Assembly: GCA_035500775.1 (NCBI GenBank)
Contig: DATJWY010000310.1
Location: forward strand, 1 to 11,980
Length of the DNA stretch: 11,980 bases
Source: DATJWY01 sp035500775
Lineage (GTDB): Bacteria > Pseudomonadota > Alphaproteobacteria > Acetobacterales > Acetobacteraceae
Direction: 5' to 3'
In this document: positions 6,644-11,980 of the stretch, one piece after another
How positions within the stretch are numbered: position 1 is the stretch's first letter
How the letters are laid out: every line of letters begins with the position of its first letter
Notes under the pieces: model-generated
Told to the model about the DNA's origin: nothing
Databases searched by the model: none
The model's input: the letters and a program-made list of their open reading frames with translations, nothing else
Translations under genes and position numbers: made by a program

Positions 6644-7036
6644 ATGGCATTTACCACCCCGCCCAGCGCGGACGACATCACAACCCTGGCCGAGCGCGCC
6701 CTGGCGGCCATGCCGGAGCGGCTGGCCCGGCATGTGCGCGGGGTCGGCATCCTGGTCGAGGATCTGCCGGATGATGACACCCTGGCGGAGATGGGGATCG
6801 ACAATCCCTGGGATCTGACCGGCCTGTATCGCGGCGTGCCGCTGCCGCGGCGCGGGGTGATGGACGTGCCGGAGGCGCCGGACATCATCCTGCTCTATCG
6901 CGAGCCGATCCTGCTGGAGTGGGTGGAGAGCGGGGAGGATCTGTTCCGGCTGGTCCGCGCCGTGCTGATCCATGAGATCGCCCATCATTTCGGCTTCAGC
7001 GACGCCGATATCGAGGCGCTGGAGCGGGATGACTAA
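6644..7036 (+). CDS. Small zincin-like metallopeptidase family protein (minimal MMP-like domain)
   Basis: A 130-residue protein of the small metallopeptidase family (formerly DUF1025), a compact zincin fold with no pro-region. The zinc motif is clear: HEIAH at residues 110-114, followed by HFGFSD with the extra histidine and aspartate usual in this family. Preceding blocks also fit: VRGVGILVEDLPDDD (about 31-45) and an IILLYREPILLEW segment. No signal peptide, so cytosolic. The ATG at 6644 begins just before the conserved ADDITTLAERAL start; an in-frame ATG at 6608 would overlap the start codon of the divergent pterin gene and is less likely. Peptidase activity has rarely been shown for this family, so function is by motif only. 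Confidence 0.88.
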   Translation: MAFTTPPSADDITTLAERALAAMPERLARHVRGVGILVEDLPDDDTLAEMGIDNPWDLTGLYRGVPLPRRGVMDVPEAPDIILLYREPILLEWVESGEDLFRLVRAVLIHEIAHHFGFSDADIEALERDD

Positions 7037-7157
7037 GCCTGTCATTCCCCAGGGACGTGCTTTCGGCCGCACTTTCAGGGGGGCTTAAACGGCATCGCCC
7101 TCGTGAAGGCTCAGGCCTTCAGAGGGGTCCGCTGAACCAGGCTATGTCGATAAAGCA

Positions 7158-7174
7158 TTTGTGCATTGCACAAA
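7158..7174. promoter_or_regulatory. Perfect 17-bp palindrome (operator-like) upstream of the sRNA promoter
   Basis: TTTGTGCA (7158-7165), a single central T, and TGCACAAA (7167-7174) form a perfect inverted repeat. It ends five bases before the -35 hexamer at 7180, centred about 49 bases upstream of the predicted transcription start. This is a classic place for an activator or repressor dimer. The regulator is not identifiable from sequence. Its TGCA-N-TGCA core loosely resembles sites I recall for PhaR, but that is a guess. Confidence 0.6.
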
Positions 7175-7179
7175 GCTGC

Positions 7180-7208
7180 TTGCTGATTTTGGCCGGGTGG
7201 TATATAAT
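7180..7208 (+). promoter_or_regulatory. Sigma-70-type promoter of the sRNA
   Basis: TTGCTG (7180-7185), a 17-base spacer, then TATAAT (7203-7208), followed by a T-run to 7214. The -35 matches TTGACA at four of six positions and the -10 is perfect. This is the best promoter in the window and stands in an AT-rich patch of an otherwise GC-rich region. The predicted start is about 7215-7219. Confidence 0.8.
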
Positions 7209-7214
7209 TTTTTT

Positions 7215-7298
7215 ATGCACCGCGATTAAGTTCGCGCTGCTTCTTGGACGTTTCCTCCCTAAACTTGGCGACCCCACCGGGGTCGCCGTTTTTCTTTT
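7215..7298 (+). ncRNA. Candidate small regulatory RNA, suhB/MmgR (alpha-r8) type
   Basis: An RNA of about 80 nt is predicted from promoter to terminator. It has a 5' hairpin CGCGA (7221-7225)/TCGCG (7232-7236), a single-stranded middle containing TTTCCTCCCT (7251-7260) and AAACTT, then a strong terminator stem (7267-7275/7279-7287) with a T-rich tail. From memory, the alphaproteobacterial suhB/MmgR family (MmgR is 77 nt in Sinorhizobium) has exactly this layout: two hairpins around a conserved UUUCCUCCCU that acts as an Hfq-dependent anti-Shine-Dalgarno element; MmgR limits polyhydroxybutyrate storage. It does not overlap a credible protein gene: the frame through it (7057-7338) shows no protein-like features. 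It lies between the metallopeptidase and the convergent UDG-like gene. Assignment rests on motif and layout, not a model search. Confidence 0.75.
7267..7298 (+). terminator. Rho-independent terminator of the sRNA
   Basis: A perfect 9-bp GC-rich stem (7267-7275 with 7279-7287) with a 3-nt loop ACC is followed by G and then TTTTTCTTTT (7289-7298). It is the clearest intrinsic terminator in the window. It lies 34 bases from the end of the convergent UDG-like gene. Confidence 0.9.
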
Positions 7299-7331
7299 AG
7301 GGGCAGAACTGCCTTGCGGTCGCATCACGTT

Positions 7332-7934
7332 TCAGTGAAAATTTAGGATCTCCCTGACTTTCGCGCGGAGCCGGGGGATCGCCTGCTCGCGGAACCAGGG
7401 GTTGTGCCGTTCCCAGGCGCTCGTCCGCCAGGATGGGTGGGGCAGGGGGAAATACGCGGGCAGGTAGTCCTCGAACCGCCGCACCCGATCCGTCATCTTG
7501 CCAGGGCCCAGCACGTAGGCTTGCGCGTGGCTCCCGACCAGTAGCGTGAGCCGGACCGCCGGCATCAGGCGGAGTACCCGCTCCCGCCATGCGGGGGCGC
7601 ATTCCGGCCGCGGCGGGGCATCGCCGCCTCGGGGTAGTCGTCCGGGGTAACACATGCCCATGGGCAGCAGGGCAATGCGGCTTTCGTCGTAAAAGACGTC
7701 CCGGCTGATGCCGAGCCATGCGCGCAGCCGGTCGCCCGAGGCGTCGTTGAACGAGATGCCGGTCTCATGCACTTTCGTGCCGGGCGCCTGGCTCGCGATC
7801 AGCAGCCGCGCCGTCGTCGAGACGTGCAGGACCGGGCGGGGCCCGAGCGGCAGGGAGCCGGCGCAGAGCCGGCAGGCCCGGATCTCCGCGAGCAGGGCGG
7901 CGAGCTCATCCGCATCGCCGGGAGCGGCGGCCAT
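7332..7934 (-). CDS. Uracil-DNA glycosylase family protein (Fe-S type, divergent)
   Basis: A 200-residue protein of the UDG superfamily (COG1573-like), which removes uracil or other deaminated bases from DNA. Four cysteines fit the iron-sulfur cluster pattern of family 4/5 enzymes: C21-x2-C24 (CRLC), C95 and C112 (C-x16-C). Motif A is SQAPG at 48-52, where classical family 4 has GEAPG, so the usual acidic residue is Gln here. Motif B is PLPHPSWR at 163-170. The segment HETGISFNDASGDRLRAWLG (56-75) marks a distinct subgroup. The ATG at 7932-7934 has no strong ribosome site. It lies downstream of the sirtuin on the same strand, with a double-hairpin element filling the gap, so co-transcription is possible but may be attenuated. 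Family sure; activity not. Confidence 0.88.
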   Translation of the reverse strand: MAAAPGDADELAALLAEIRACRLCAGSLPLGPRPVLHVSTTARLLIASQAPGTKVHETGISFNDASGDRLRAWLGISRDVFYDESRIALLPMGMCYPGRLPRGGDAPPRPECAPAWRERVLRLMPAVRLTLLVGSHAQAYVLGPGKMTDRVRRFEDYLPAYFPLPHPSWRTSAWERHNPWFREQAIPRLRAKVREILNFH

Positions 7935-7954
7935 TGTTCGCGCCGGCGGCCTTA

Positions 7955-8058
7955 GATCATGATCGGATCAGGTTGACCGATCCGATCATGATCCAGCGTC
8001 TTGTTTCGAGAGCGCGATTCACGCTTTCCGACGGTCAGCCTCAAGCGATCGCGCCCTA
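7955..8058 (-). repeat. Double-hairpin intergenic element, copy A
   Basis: Read on the minus strand: hairpin 1 has arms 8048-8057 and 8009-8018 (one G-T pair). A linker containing GAAACAA follows. Hairpin 2 has perfect 15-bp arms at 7979-7993 and 7955-7969 with a 9-nt loop (7970-7978). It is clearly homologous to copy B at 10611-10718, inverted. It occupies nearly all of the gap between the sirtuin and UDG-like genes; the sirtuin TAG stop (8056-8058) lies in the first bases of the element. Confidence 0.85.
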
Positions 8059-8772
8059 GCCGAGGCGGTCGCGCAGGATGGTGTCGATCTCCCGCACCGT
8101 GCGCGTCGCCGGGCCGATCAGCGAGACGTCGAACGGATCGAGGCCGTGCGGGTCCTCCGCCGGATCGAGATTGGCGAGGATGTTGAAGCTCGGCCGCCCG
8201 GTGAGGAAGTGGTGCATCGGGATCACCTGCAGGCTGGTGCCCATCACCACGACCACGTCCTGTGGCGTGAGGTCCTCGATCGTGTCCTGCAGCGTCTCGT
8301 AGAGCGGGCAGATCTCGCCGAAGAAGCGGATATTCGGCTTCACCCCCTCGCGGGTGCCGCAGCCCGGCGCCGGACAGGGCGTCTCGGCGGGTGCGAAGGC
8401 GCTGTAGCCGATGTCCCAGACATGGTCGCACGCGGTGCAGTGCATTTCGCGCAGCACGCCGTGCAGATGCACGACATCCTGGCAGCCGGCGCGTTCCAGC
8501 AGGTCGTCCACGTTCTGGGTCAGCAGCACGGTCAGGTAGCGGCGCTGCCATTCGGCGATCTGCCGGTGCGCCGCGTTCGGCTCCGCCCGGCCGAGTTCAA
8601 CCCGCCGCTGGTTGTAGAAGTCATGGACCTGATGGAAATTCCGCCTCCAACTCGGGAAGTAGCAGACATCCTCGATCCGGTAGCCATTCCAGAGGCCATC
8701 GGAGCCGCGGAAGGTGGCGAGGCCGCTTTCGGCGGAGAGGCCCGCGCCGGAAAAGACGATCAACCTGCCCAA
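8056..8772 (-). CDS. cobB: NAD-dependent protein deacylase, Sir2 family (CobB-like, class III)
   Basis: A sirtuin that removes acyl groups from lysines using NAD. From this start (238 residues): GAGLSAESG at 9-17 for NAD binding, TQNVDD at 85-90, catalytic H104 in HLHG, a zinc ribbon with C112-x2-C115 and C133-x4-C138, and GTSLQV at 179-184. DFYNQRR at 51-57 carries the Tyr-x-x-Arg pair (Y53, R56) that in CobB and SIRT5 favours succinyl- and malonyl-lysine. I chose a TTG start at 8770-8772 because GGAG lies six bases before it and the conserved fold begins there. The frame is open upstream to a TTG at 8904 overlapping the thpR stop, and has an ATG at 8835, but that part is basic and not conserved-looking and those starts lack ribosome sites. 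Confidence 0.9.
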   Translation of the reverse strand: MGRLIVFSGAGLSAESGLATFRGSDGLWNGYRIEDVCYFPSWRRNFHQVHDFYNQRRVELGRAEPNAAHRQIAEWQRRYLTVLLTQNVDDLLERAGCQDVVHLHGVLREMHCTACDHVWDIGYSAFAPAETPCPAPGCGTREGVKPNIRFFGEICPLYETLQDTIEDLTPQDVVVVMGTSLQVIPMHHFLTGRPSFNILANLDPAEDPHGLDPFDVSLIGPATRTVREIDTILRDRLG

Positions 8773-8900
8773 GGCGCTCTCCTGCGTGACGAAATACGAG
8801 GGGCGCGCCGGCGGTCCCCGCCGGGGCGAGGCCATCGGGCGCCAAGGTCGCGTGATTTGTCGCGTGTTCACCCGGGATATGAGCGCGCGCCCCGCGCCGC

Positions 8901-9434
8901 TCAAGCCAGGGCGTACTCCACTTCCGCCGTATAGACCGATTGTTCCTTGCCCAGCCGGGAGCTGAACAGGGTGAAATGGTCCATCATGACCGGCTCCGAC
9001 CGGAACAGGTTGTGCGCCTGCACCCAGGCCCCGACCTTTGCTTCCGGCGCGTTGTCCAGCCGCGCGAGCGTGATGTGCGGCTGGAACCGGCGGCGTTCCG
9101 GCGCGATCCCGATGCGTTGCAAGGCTGTCTCCACCTTGCCCTGCAAATGGTCGAGCGCCGGGTTGCGCGCCACCCCGGCCCAGAGCGCGGTGGCGCGCCC
9201 CGCCTTGTTGAACGCGCCGACCCCGGCCAACTCCAGCGTGAAGCCGCGGCCGCGCAGCAGGCCGAGCGCGTGGTCGATCTCCTCCGCCTGATGGCCCGGG
9301 ATCTCGCCGATGAAGCGCAGGGTGAGGTGGTAATTCTCCGGCGGCACCCAGCGCGCGCCGTAAAGCCCGCCAGCCAGGGCGGCCAGGCTTTCCTTCAGGA
9401 GCCAGGGGAGGTCGAGGGCGACGAAGAGTCTCAT
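8901..9434 (-). CDS. thpR: RNA 2',3'-cyclic phosphodiesterase (LigT/ThpR family)
   Basis: A 177-residue cytosolic 2H phosphoesterase that opens 2',3'-cyclic phosphates on RNA ends; E. coli homologues also show RNA ligase activity in vitro. Both catalytic HxTx motifs are present: H36-L-T38 in YHLTLRFIGE and H120-I-T122 in FQPHITLARL. The N-terminal MRLFVALDLP block and the total length are typical. The ATG at 9432-9434 has a strong ribosome site, GGAGGT, nine bases upstream. It is the first gene of a same-strand series with the sirtuin and the UDG-like gene; the sirtuin start is about 130 bases downstream. Function by motif is confident; the cellular RNA target is not known. Confidence 0.94.
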   Translation of the reverse strand: MRLFVALDLPWLLKESLAALAGGLYGARWVPPENYHLTLRFIGEIPGHQAEEIDHALGLLRGRGFTLELAGVGAFNKAGRATALWAGVARNPALDHLQGKVETALQRIGIAPERRRFQPHITLARLDNAPEAKVGAWVQAHNLFRSEPVMMDHFTLFSSRLGKEQSVYTAEVEYALA

Positions 9435-9752
9435 GGCGGCGGCACCTCCGAATTCAGCGTGTCGATGAGGGGCTGCAGGCGCGGAACGTCTGTCTGAGCG
9501 TGCCTGTGGCTCTCGGGCCGGTCAACATGCTGCGAGGCAGCAGCCTTGCGCCGGGCCGGGCGGTGGGCGTTGGGCCATCCCCCGGCGGATGGGCTGCATC
9601 TCATTGACCGGAATGGATTTTGTCCGCCGGATCCCATGCGCCCGGCGGATACCGCCCCGGCCCTGTCCCCCGATTTCGCTTGAAGGAACCTCGCTTCGGG
9701 CCAAAATTACGGACCGACGGGCATCCTGCCCATCACGAAGGAATCAAGACCG
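9435..9752. other. 318-bp divergent intergenic region between thpR and the Bax-inhibitor gene
   Basis: No protein-like frame. It holds the thpR ribosome site at the left edge, a short CCATCC/GGATGG hairpin (9575-9580/9587-9592), and a 7-bp inverted repeat CCGCCGG/CCGGCGG (9624-9630/9642-9648). A weak promoter candidate for the + strand gene has TTGAAG at 9680-9685, 17 bases, then AAAATT at 9703-9708. The -35 side CTTGAA would also fit a heat-shock sigma factor. I could not place a thpR promoter. Confidence 0.45.
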
Positions 9753-10529
9753 ATGGCTTTCAGTCCCGACTACCGAACGTATGCGCGCGCTCCCGGCGCG
9801 GCCGCCGATTCGGCGGCACTGGATGCGGGCCTGCGCGCATACATGCTGCGCGTGTACAACTGGATGGCCTCGGGCCTGCTGCTGACCGGCATCGTGGCCT
9901 ATCTCATCGCCAATACCAGCCTGATCAACGCGTTCTACCCGCTGGTGGAGACGCCGTACGGCCTGATGCACCGGCCGGGCGGGCTTGCCTACCTGGCGAT
10001 GATCGCGCCGCTCGGCTTCGTGCTGGTGCTGAGCTTCGGGGCGAACCGGCTGTCGCGCACCGCGGCGCAGACCCTGTTCTGGCTTTTTTGCGCGGCGATG
10101 GGGGCGAGCCTCACCAACATCTTCCTCGTCTATACCCAGGCGAGCATCGTCCGGGTGTTCTTCATCACCGCCGCCACGTTCGGGGGGATGTCGCTCTGGG
10201 GCTACACGACGCGCTCGGATCTCAGCCGGTTCGGCAGCTTCCTGATCATGGGGCTGCTCGGCATGATCGTGGCCGGCCTCGTGAACATGTTCCTGCACAG
10301 CTCCGGCCTGCAATTCGCGCTCAGCCTGATCGGCGTCGTCGTGTTCACCGGCCTCACCGCCTATGACACGCAGCGGATCAAGGCGGATTACATCCAGTAT
10401 TCCTACCAGATCGGCCCGGACGGCGCGGCCAAGCGCGGCGTCTATGACGCGCTGGCGCTGTATCTGAACTTCATCAACCTTTTCATGATCCTCCTGCAGC
10501 TCACCGGCAACCGTAGCAACAACGGCTGA
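9753..10529 (+). CDS. Bax inhibitor-1/YccA family inner-membrane protein
   Basis: A 258-residue membrane protein with a hydrophilic N-terminus (about residues 1-35) and seven predicted transmembrane segments, the standard layout for bacterial BI-1/YccA proteins. The TGLTAYDTQRIK segment near 200-211 carries the conserved aspartate of the family's di-aspartyl centre, and the final ALYLNFINLFMILLQL helix is typical. BsYetJ, a homologue, is a pH-sensitive calcium leak channel; E. coli YccA instead restrains FtsH. Which role applies here cannot be told, and no FtsH gene is near. The ATG at 9753 has AAGGAA about ten bases before it. It stands alone, divergent from thpR and convergent with carD. 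Confidence 0.94.
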   Translation: MAFSPDYRTYARAPGAAADSAALDAGLRAYMLRVYNWMASGLLLTGIVAYLIANTSLINAFYPLVETPYGLMHRPGGLAYLAMIAPLGFVLVLSFGANRLSRTAAQTLFWLFCAAMGASLTNIFLVYTQASIVRVFFITAATFGGMSLWGYTTRSDLSRFGSFLIMGLLGMIVAGLVNMFLHSSGLQFALSLIGVVVFTGLTAYDTQRIKADYIQYSYQIGPDGAAKRGVYDALALYLNFINLFMILLQLTGNRSNNG

Positions 10530-10551
10530 TGCCGTAAGCCGGGTGGTTTCC

Positions 10552-10577
10552 GGTCCGGGGGGAGGACTCCCCGGACC
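10552..10577 (+). terminator. Strong hairpin after the Bax-inhibitor gene, possible terminator
   Basis: A perfect 9-bp stem GGTCCGGGG (10552-10560) with CCCCGGACC (10569-10577) and an 8-nt loop, beginning 23 bases after the stop codon. No T-run follows, so it may be a processing or stability hairpin rather than an intrinsic terminator. Confidence 0.5.
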
Positions 10578-10610
10578 AGCAGCCCGGCTCCCCGGTCCCC
10601 TGGCGCGTGC

Positions 10611-10718
10611 CTAGAGCGCGATCGCTTGAGGCTGAAAGTCGGAAAGCGTGAATCGCGCTCTCAAAACAAAGCGCTAGACCGCGATTGGGTCAGTCGACCT
10701 GATCCGATCACGGTCTAG
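10611..10718 (+). repeat. Double-hairpin intergenic element, copy B
   Basis: Hairpin 1 has arms AGAGCGCGAT (10613-10622) and ATCGCGCTCT (10652-10661), with an inner CGCTT/AAGCG pairing. A linker with AAAACAAA follows. Hairpin 2 has core arms 10677-10691 and 10701-10715, extended outward to CTAG on both sides (10674-10718). It aligns along its whole length with copy A on the other strand. It lies between the convergent Bax-inhibitor and carD genes and so could act at the 3' end of either transcript. Confidence 0.85.
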
Positions 10719-10747
10719 GGGCGGGGCCGCCGGGCCCGTCGCCGGTA

Positions 10748-11437
10748 TCAGACGGTTTTCAGAAAGTCGGTGAGCTTGATGGTCGCCGCCATCTTGTCGA
10801 TCTGCTCCAGCGCCGCCAGTTCGGCGGCGAGCCGGTCCATCGCCGCCTCATAGATCTGCCGCTCGGAGAAGCTCTGGTCCGGCTGGCCGGCATTGCGGTG
10901 CAGATCCCGCACCACCTCGGCGATCGCCAGCGGGTCACCGGAGTTGATCTTCGCCTCGTATTCCTGCGCGCGCCGCGACCACATGGTGCGCTTCACCCGG
11001 GCACGGCCCTTCAGGATCGCCAGCGCCTCGTCAAACAGCTTGCGGGTAGCGAGCTTGCGCAGCCCGGCGCTGCGCGCCTTGGCCACGGGCACCCGCAGGG
11101 TCATGCGGTTTTCCTCGAAGGTGATGTGGATCAGCTCGAGCTTGTGCCCGGCGATCTCCTCCATCGCGATCCGCTCCACCTTGCCGACGCCGTGCGTCGG
11201 GTAGACCACATAGTCGCCCTCGACGAAGGTTTCGGGCTGCGCGGGTTGCCGCGGTGGGATCTGACGCACCGGGCCGCCCTGCATCCGCGCCTCGGGCTTC
11301 GCCTCCGCTTCGTGCGCGACCCGTCCACCCTCCGCCTGCGGGGCGGCGCTGCCGGCCGCGCCCATTTCCGGAGAAGCTGTTTTCGTCAGTGAAGCAGTCT
11401 TGATGGACACTTGTTTCGTCAACTCCTGCTGTGCCAT
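10748..11437 (-). CDS. carD: CarD family transcriptional regulator (RNA polymerase-binding)
   Basis: A 229-residue global regulator that binds the RNA polymerase beta subunit and stabilises open promoter complexes. The RNA-polymerase-interacting domain spans about 71-130, opening with FVEGDYVVYPTHGVGKVERI. The C-terminal helical DNA-binding part follows, with W153 in RTMWSRRAQEYEAKINSGD, the tryptophan that wedges the minor groove at the upstream edge of the bubble. Residues 1-70 are an Ala/Pro/Glu/Lys-rich, low-complexity extension longer than in most CarD proteins (about 160-170 residues). The start is uncertain: ATG at 11437 or 11452; no clear ribosome site. The frame is open to 11746, but that stretch is Arg/Pro-rich and not protein-like. 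It converges with the Bax-inhibitor gene. Confidence 0.92.
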   Translation of the reverse strand: MAQQELTKQVSIKTASLTKTASPEMGAAGSAAPQAEGGRVAHEAEAKPEARMQGGPVRQIPPRQPAQPETFVEGDYVVYPTHGVGKVERIAMEEIAGHKLELIHITFEENRMTLRVPVAKARSAGLRKLATRKLFDEALAILKGRARVKRTMWSRRAQEYEAKINSGDPLAIAEVVRDLHRNAGQPDQSFSERQIYEAAMDRLAAELAALEQIDKMAATIKLTDFLKTV

Positions 11438-11744
11438 GTCGGAGGGCGACATGCCCGCGTCGTTCTGTCTCGCGCTGTCGCATGCGGCCGGGGCGGCCCT
11501 GCCTCCGGAGAGCGGTTCCTGCGCCGCCATCCCGCCGGCGCCACGGCGTTCCGGCGCGCGGCGCATCCAGATTCGCGTCCTCGCCGGACCGTCCTGCGCC
11601 GGTCGGTCCCTGGTCCGGCGGCTCCTGTCCGTGCGGCGGGGCGTGAAGCGACGCGCCAGCCCCGAACCGTGGCCGTGCCGCGACAACGGAAGCGACGCGC
11701 CTATACCACACCTTGCCCTTGCGGGCACGGGCGCAAGGGGTGCC

Positions 11745-11750
11745 ATTATA
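11745..11750 (-). promoter_or_regulatory. Possible -10 element upstream of carD
   Basis: TATAAT on the minus strand, preceded by AT-rich DNA, with no good -35 at 16-18 bases. If used, transcription would start near 11738 and leave a leader of nearly 300 bases before the preferred carD start. Transcription from here would exclude the longest possible reading frame of carD. Confidence 0.4.
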
Positions 11751-11760
11751 GTGTGGAATG

Positions 11761-11980
11761 CTAAAATTTGCCGGGTCGCGCGATCGTGGTGCCGCGCATT
11801 CCAGGGCGATGCCCGATCAGGGCGTGGCGCAGGGGGATGCGGATGGCGCCCGGTGGTTCAGGCGCGGCGTCCGGCGGATCCGGCGGGGCAAGCCTGGCCG
11901 ATGCCGCGCGGCGGGCCGGAGCGGCCGCGCGGCGCCTGCGTCCGCCGGAAACGCGTCCGCGGTTCCGGCGGGAAACGGCT
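11761..11980. other. Window-edge stretch, no gene that can be called
   Basis: Several frames stay open to the window edge, as expected at such high GC. On the minus strand a frame runs from the edge to a TAG at 11761-11763 (about 73 codons, Arg/Pro/Ala-rich, third-position GC about 77% by hand count). On the plus strand, frames begin at ATG 11809 (about 84%) and at ATG 11843, which has AGGGGG before it. The start of a rightward gene divergent from carD is the more natural layout, but none of the translations resembles a known family, so I leave it open. Confidence 0.35.

Noticed and set aside
7104..7121. TGAAGGC/GCCTTCA hairpin as terminator of the metallopeptidase gene
   Set aside because: A 7-bp stem with a short loop but no T-run, so there is no support beyond the inverted repeat itself.
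7158..7174. NtrC binding site reading of the palindrome
   Set aside because: NtrC half-sites have TGCAC outermost with a spacer; here the arms run the other way (GTGCA then TGCAC), so it does not fit.
7057..7338. A 93-codon frame through the sRNA region
   Set aside because: It crosses a promoter, a palindrome and an intrinsic terminator, has no GC third-position bias and resembles no protein; the sRNA explains the stretch.
9431..9704. Short minus-strand frames between thpR and the Bax-inhibitor gene
   Set aside because: Low-complexity Arg/Pro/Ser translations with no ribosome site or family signal.
1..11980. Defence system, prophage or mobile island
   Set aside because: No transposase, integrase, CRISPR, toxin-antitoxin or phage genes, and codon bias is uniform across the genes.

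Overview
The window is GC-rich DNA from an alphaproteobacterium, most likely of the Acetobacteraceae or a near relative. The protein set supports this (MmcB, a CarD regulator with the alphaproteobacterial C-terminal half, an Ysc84/SYLF lipoprotein-like protein), as do the very high third-position GC, a candidate small RNA of the alphaproteobacterial suhB/MmgR (alpha-r8) type, and intergenic palindromes of the kind common in this group. The lineage is inferred from gene content only. I see no phage, IS element, CRISPR, rRNA or tRNA.

Layout, left to right. 3-1493 (-): M32 carboxypeptidase. 1494-1734: palindromic repeat. 1735-3299 (+): two-gene ABC-2 exporter with overlapping start and stop. 3300-3551: second palindromic repeat. 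3552-4175 (+): histidine phosphatase with a probable terminator. 4176-4593: gene-free stretch with a double-hairpin element. 4594-5406 (+): secreted SYLF protein. 5457-5933 (-): MmcB DNA-repair nuclease-like protein. 5998-6145: third palindromic repeat, followed by a short coding-like remnant. 6301-6609 (-) and 6644-7036 (+): divergent pterin dehydratase and small zincin metallopeptidase. About 7158-7298 (+): candidate sRNA with operator-like palindrome, promoter and terminator. 7332-9434 (-): thpR, a sirtuin and a uracil-DNA-glycosylase-like protein on one strand, with a double-hairpin element before the last gene. 9753-10529 (+): Bax-inhibitor-1 family membrane protein. 10611-10718: third double-hairpin element. 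10748-11437 (-): CarD. 11761-11980: no gene I can call.

The protein genes are mostly unrelated housekeeping or stress functions. The exporter pair is a clear operon, and thpR-sirtuin-UDG may be co-transcribed. DNA and RNA maintenance recurs (MmcB, UDG-like protein, ThpR, CarD), but the genes are too scattered to be called a system.

The most interesting content is between genes. The candidate sRNA carries TTTCCTCCCT, a near-consensus promoter, a perfect 17-bp palindrome just upstream and a textbook terminator. Three copies of a two-hairpin element share an architecture (AGAGCG-type stem, AAACAA linker, second stem). Two of the copies differ by compensatory and G-U-type changes that keep the stems, which suggests selection on a folded RNA read from one strand. 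A second repeat family is built of several GC-rich hairpins.
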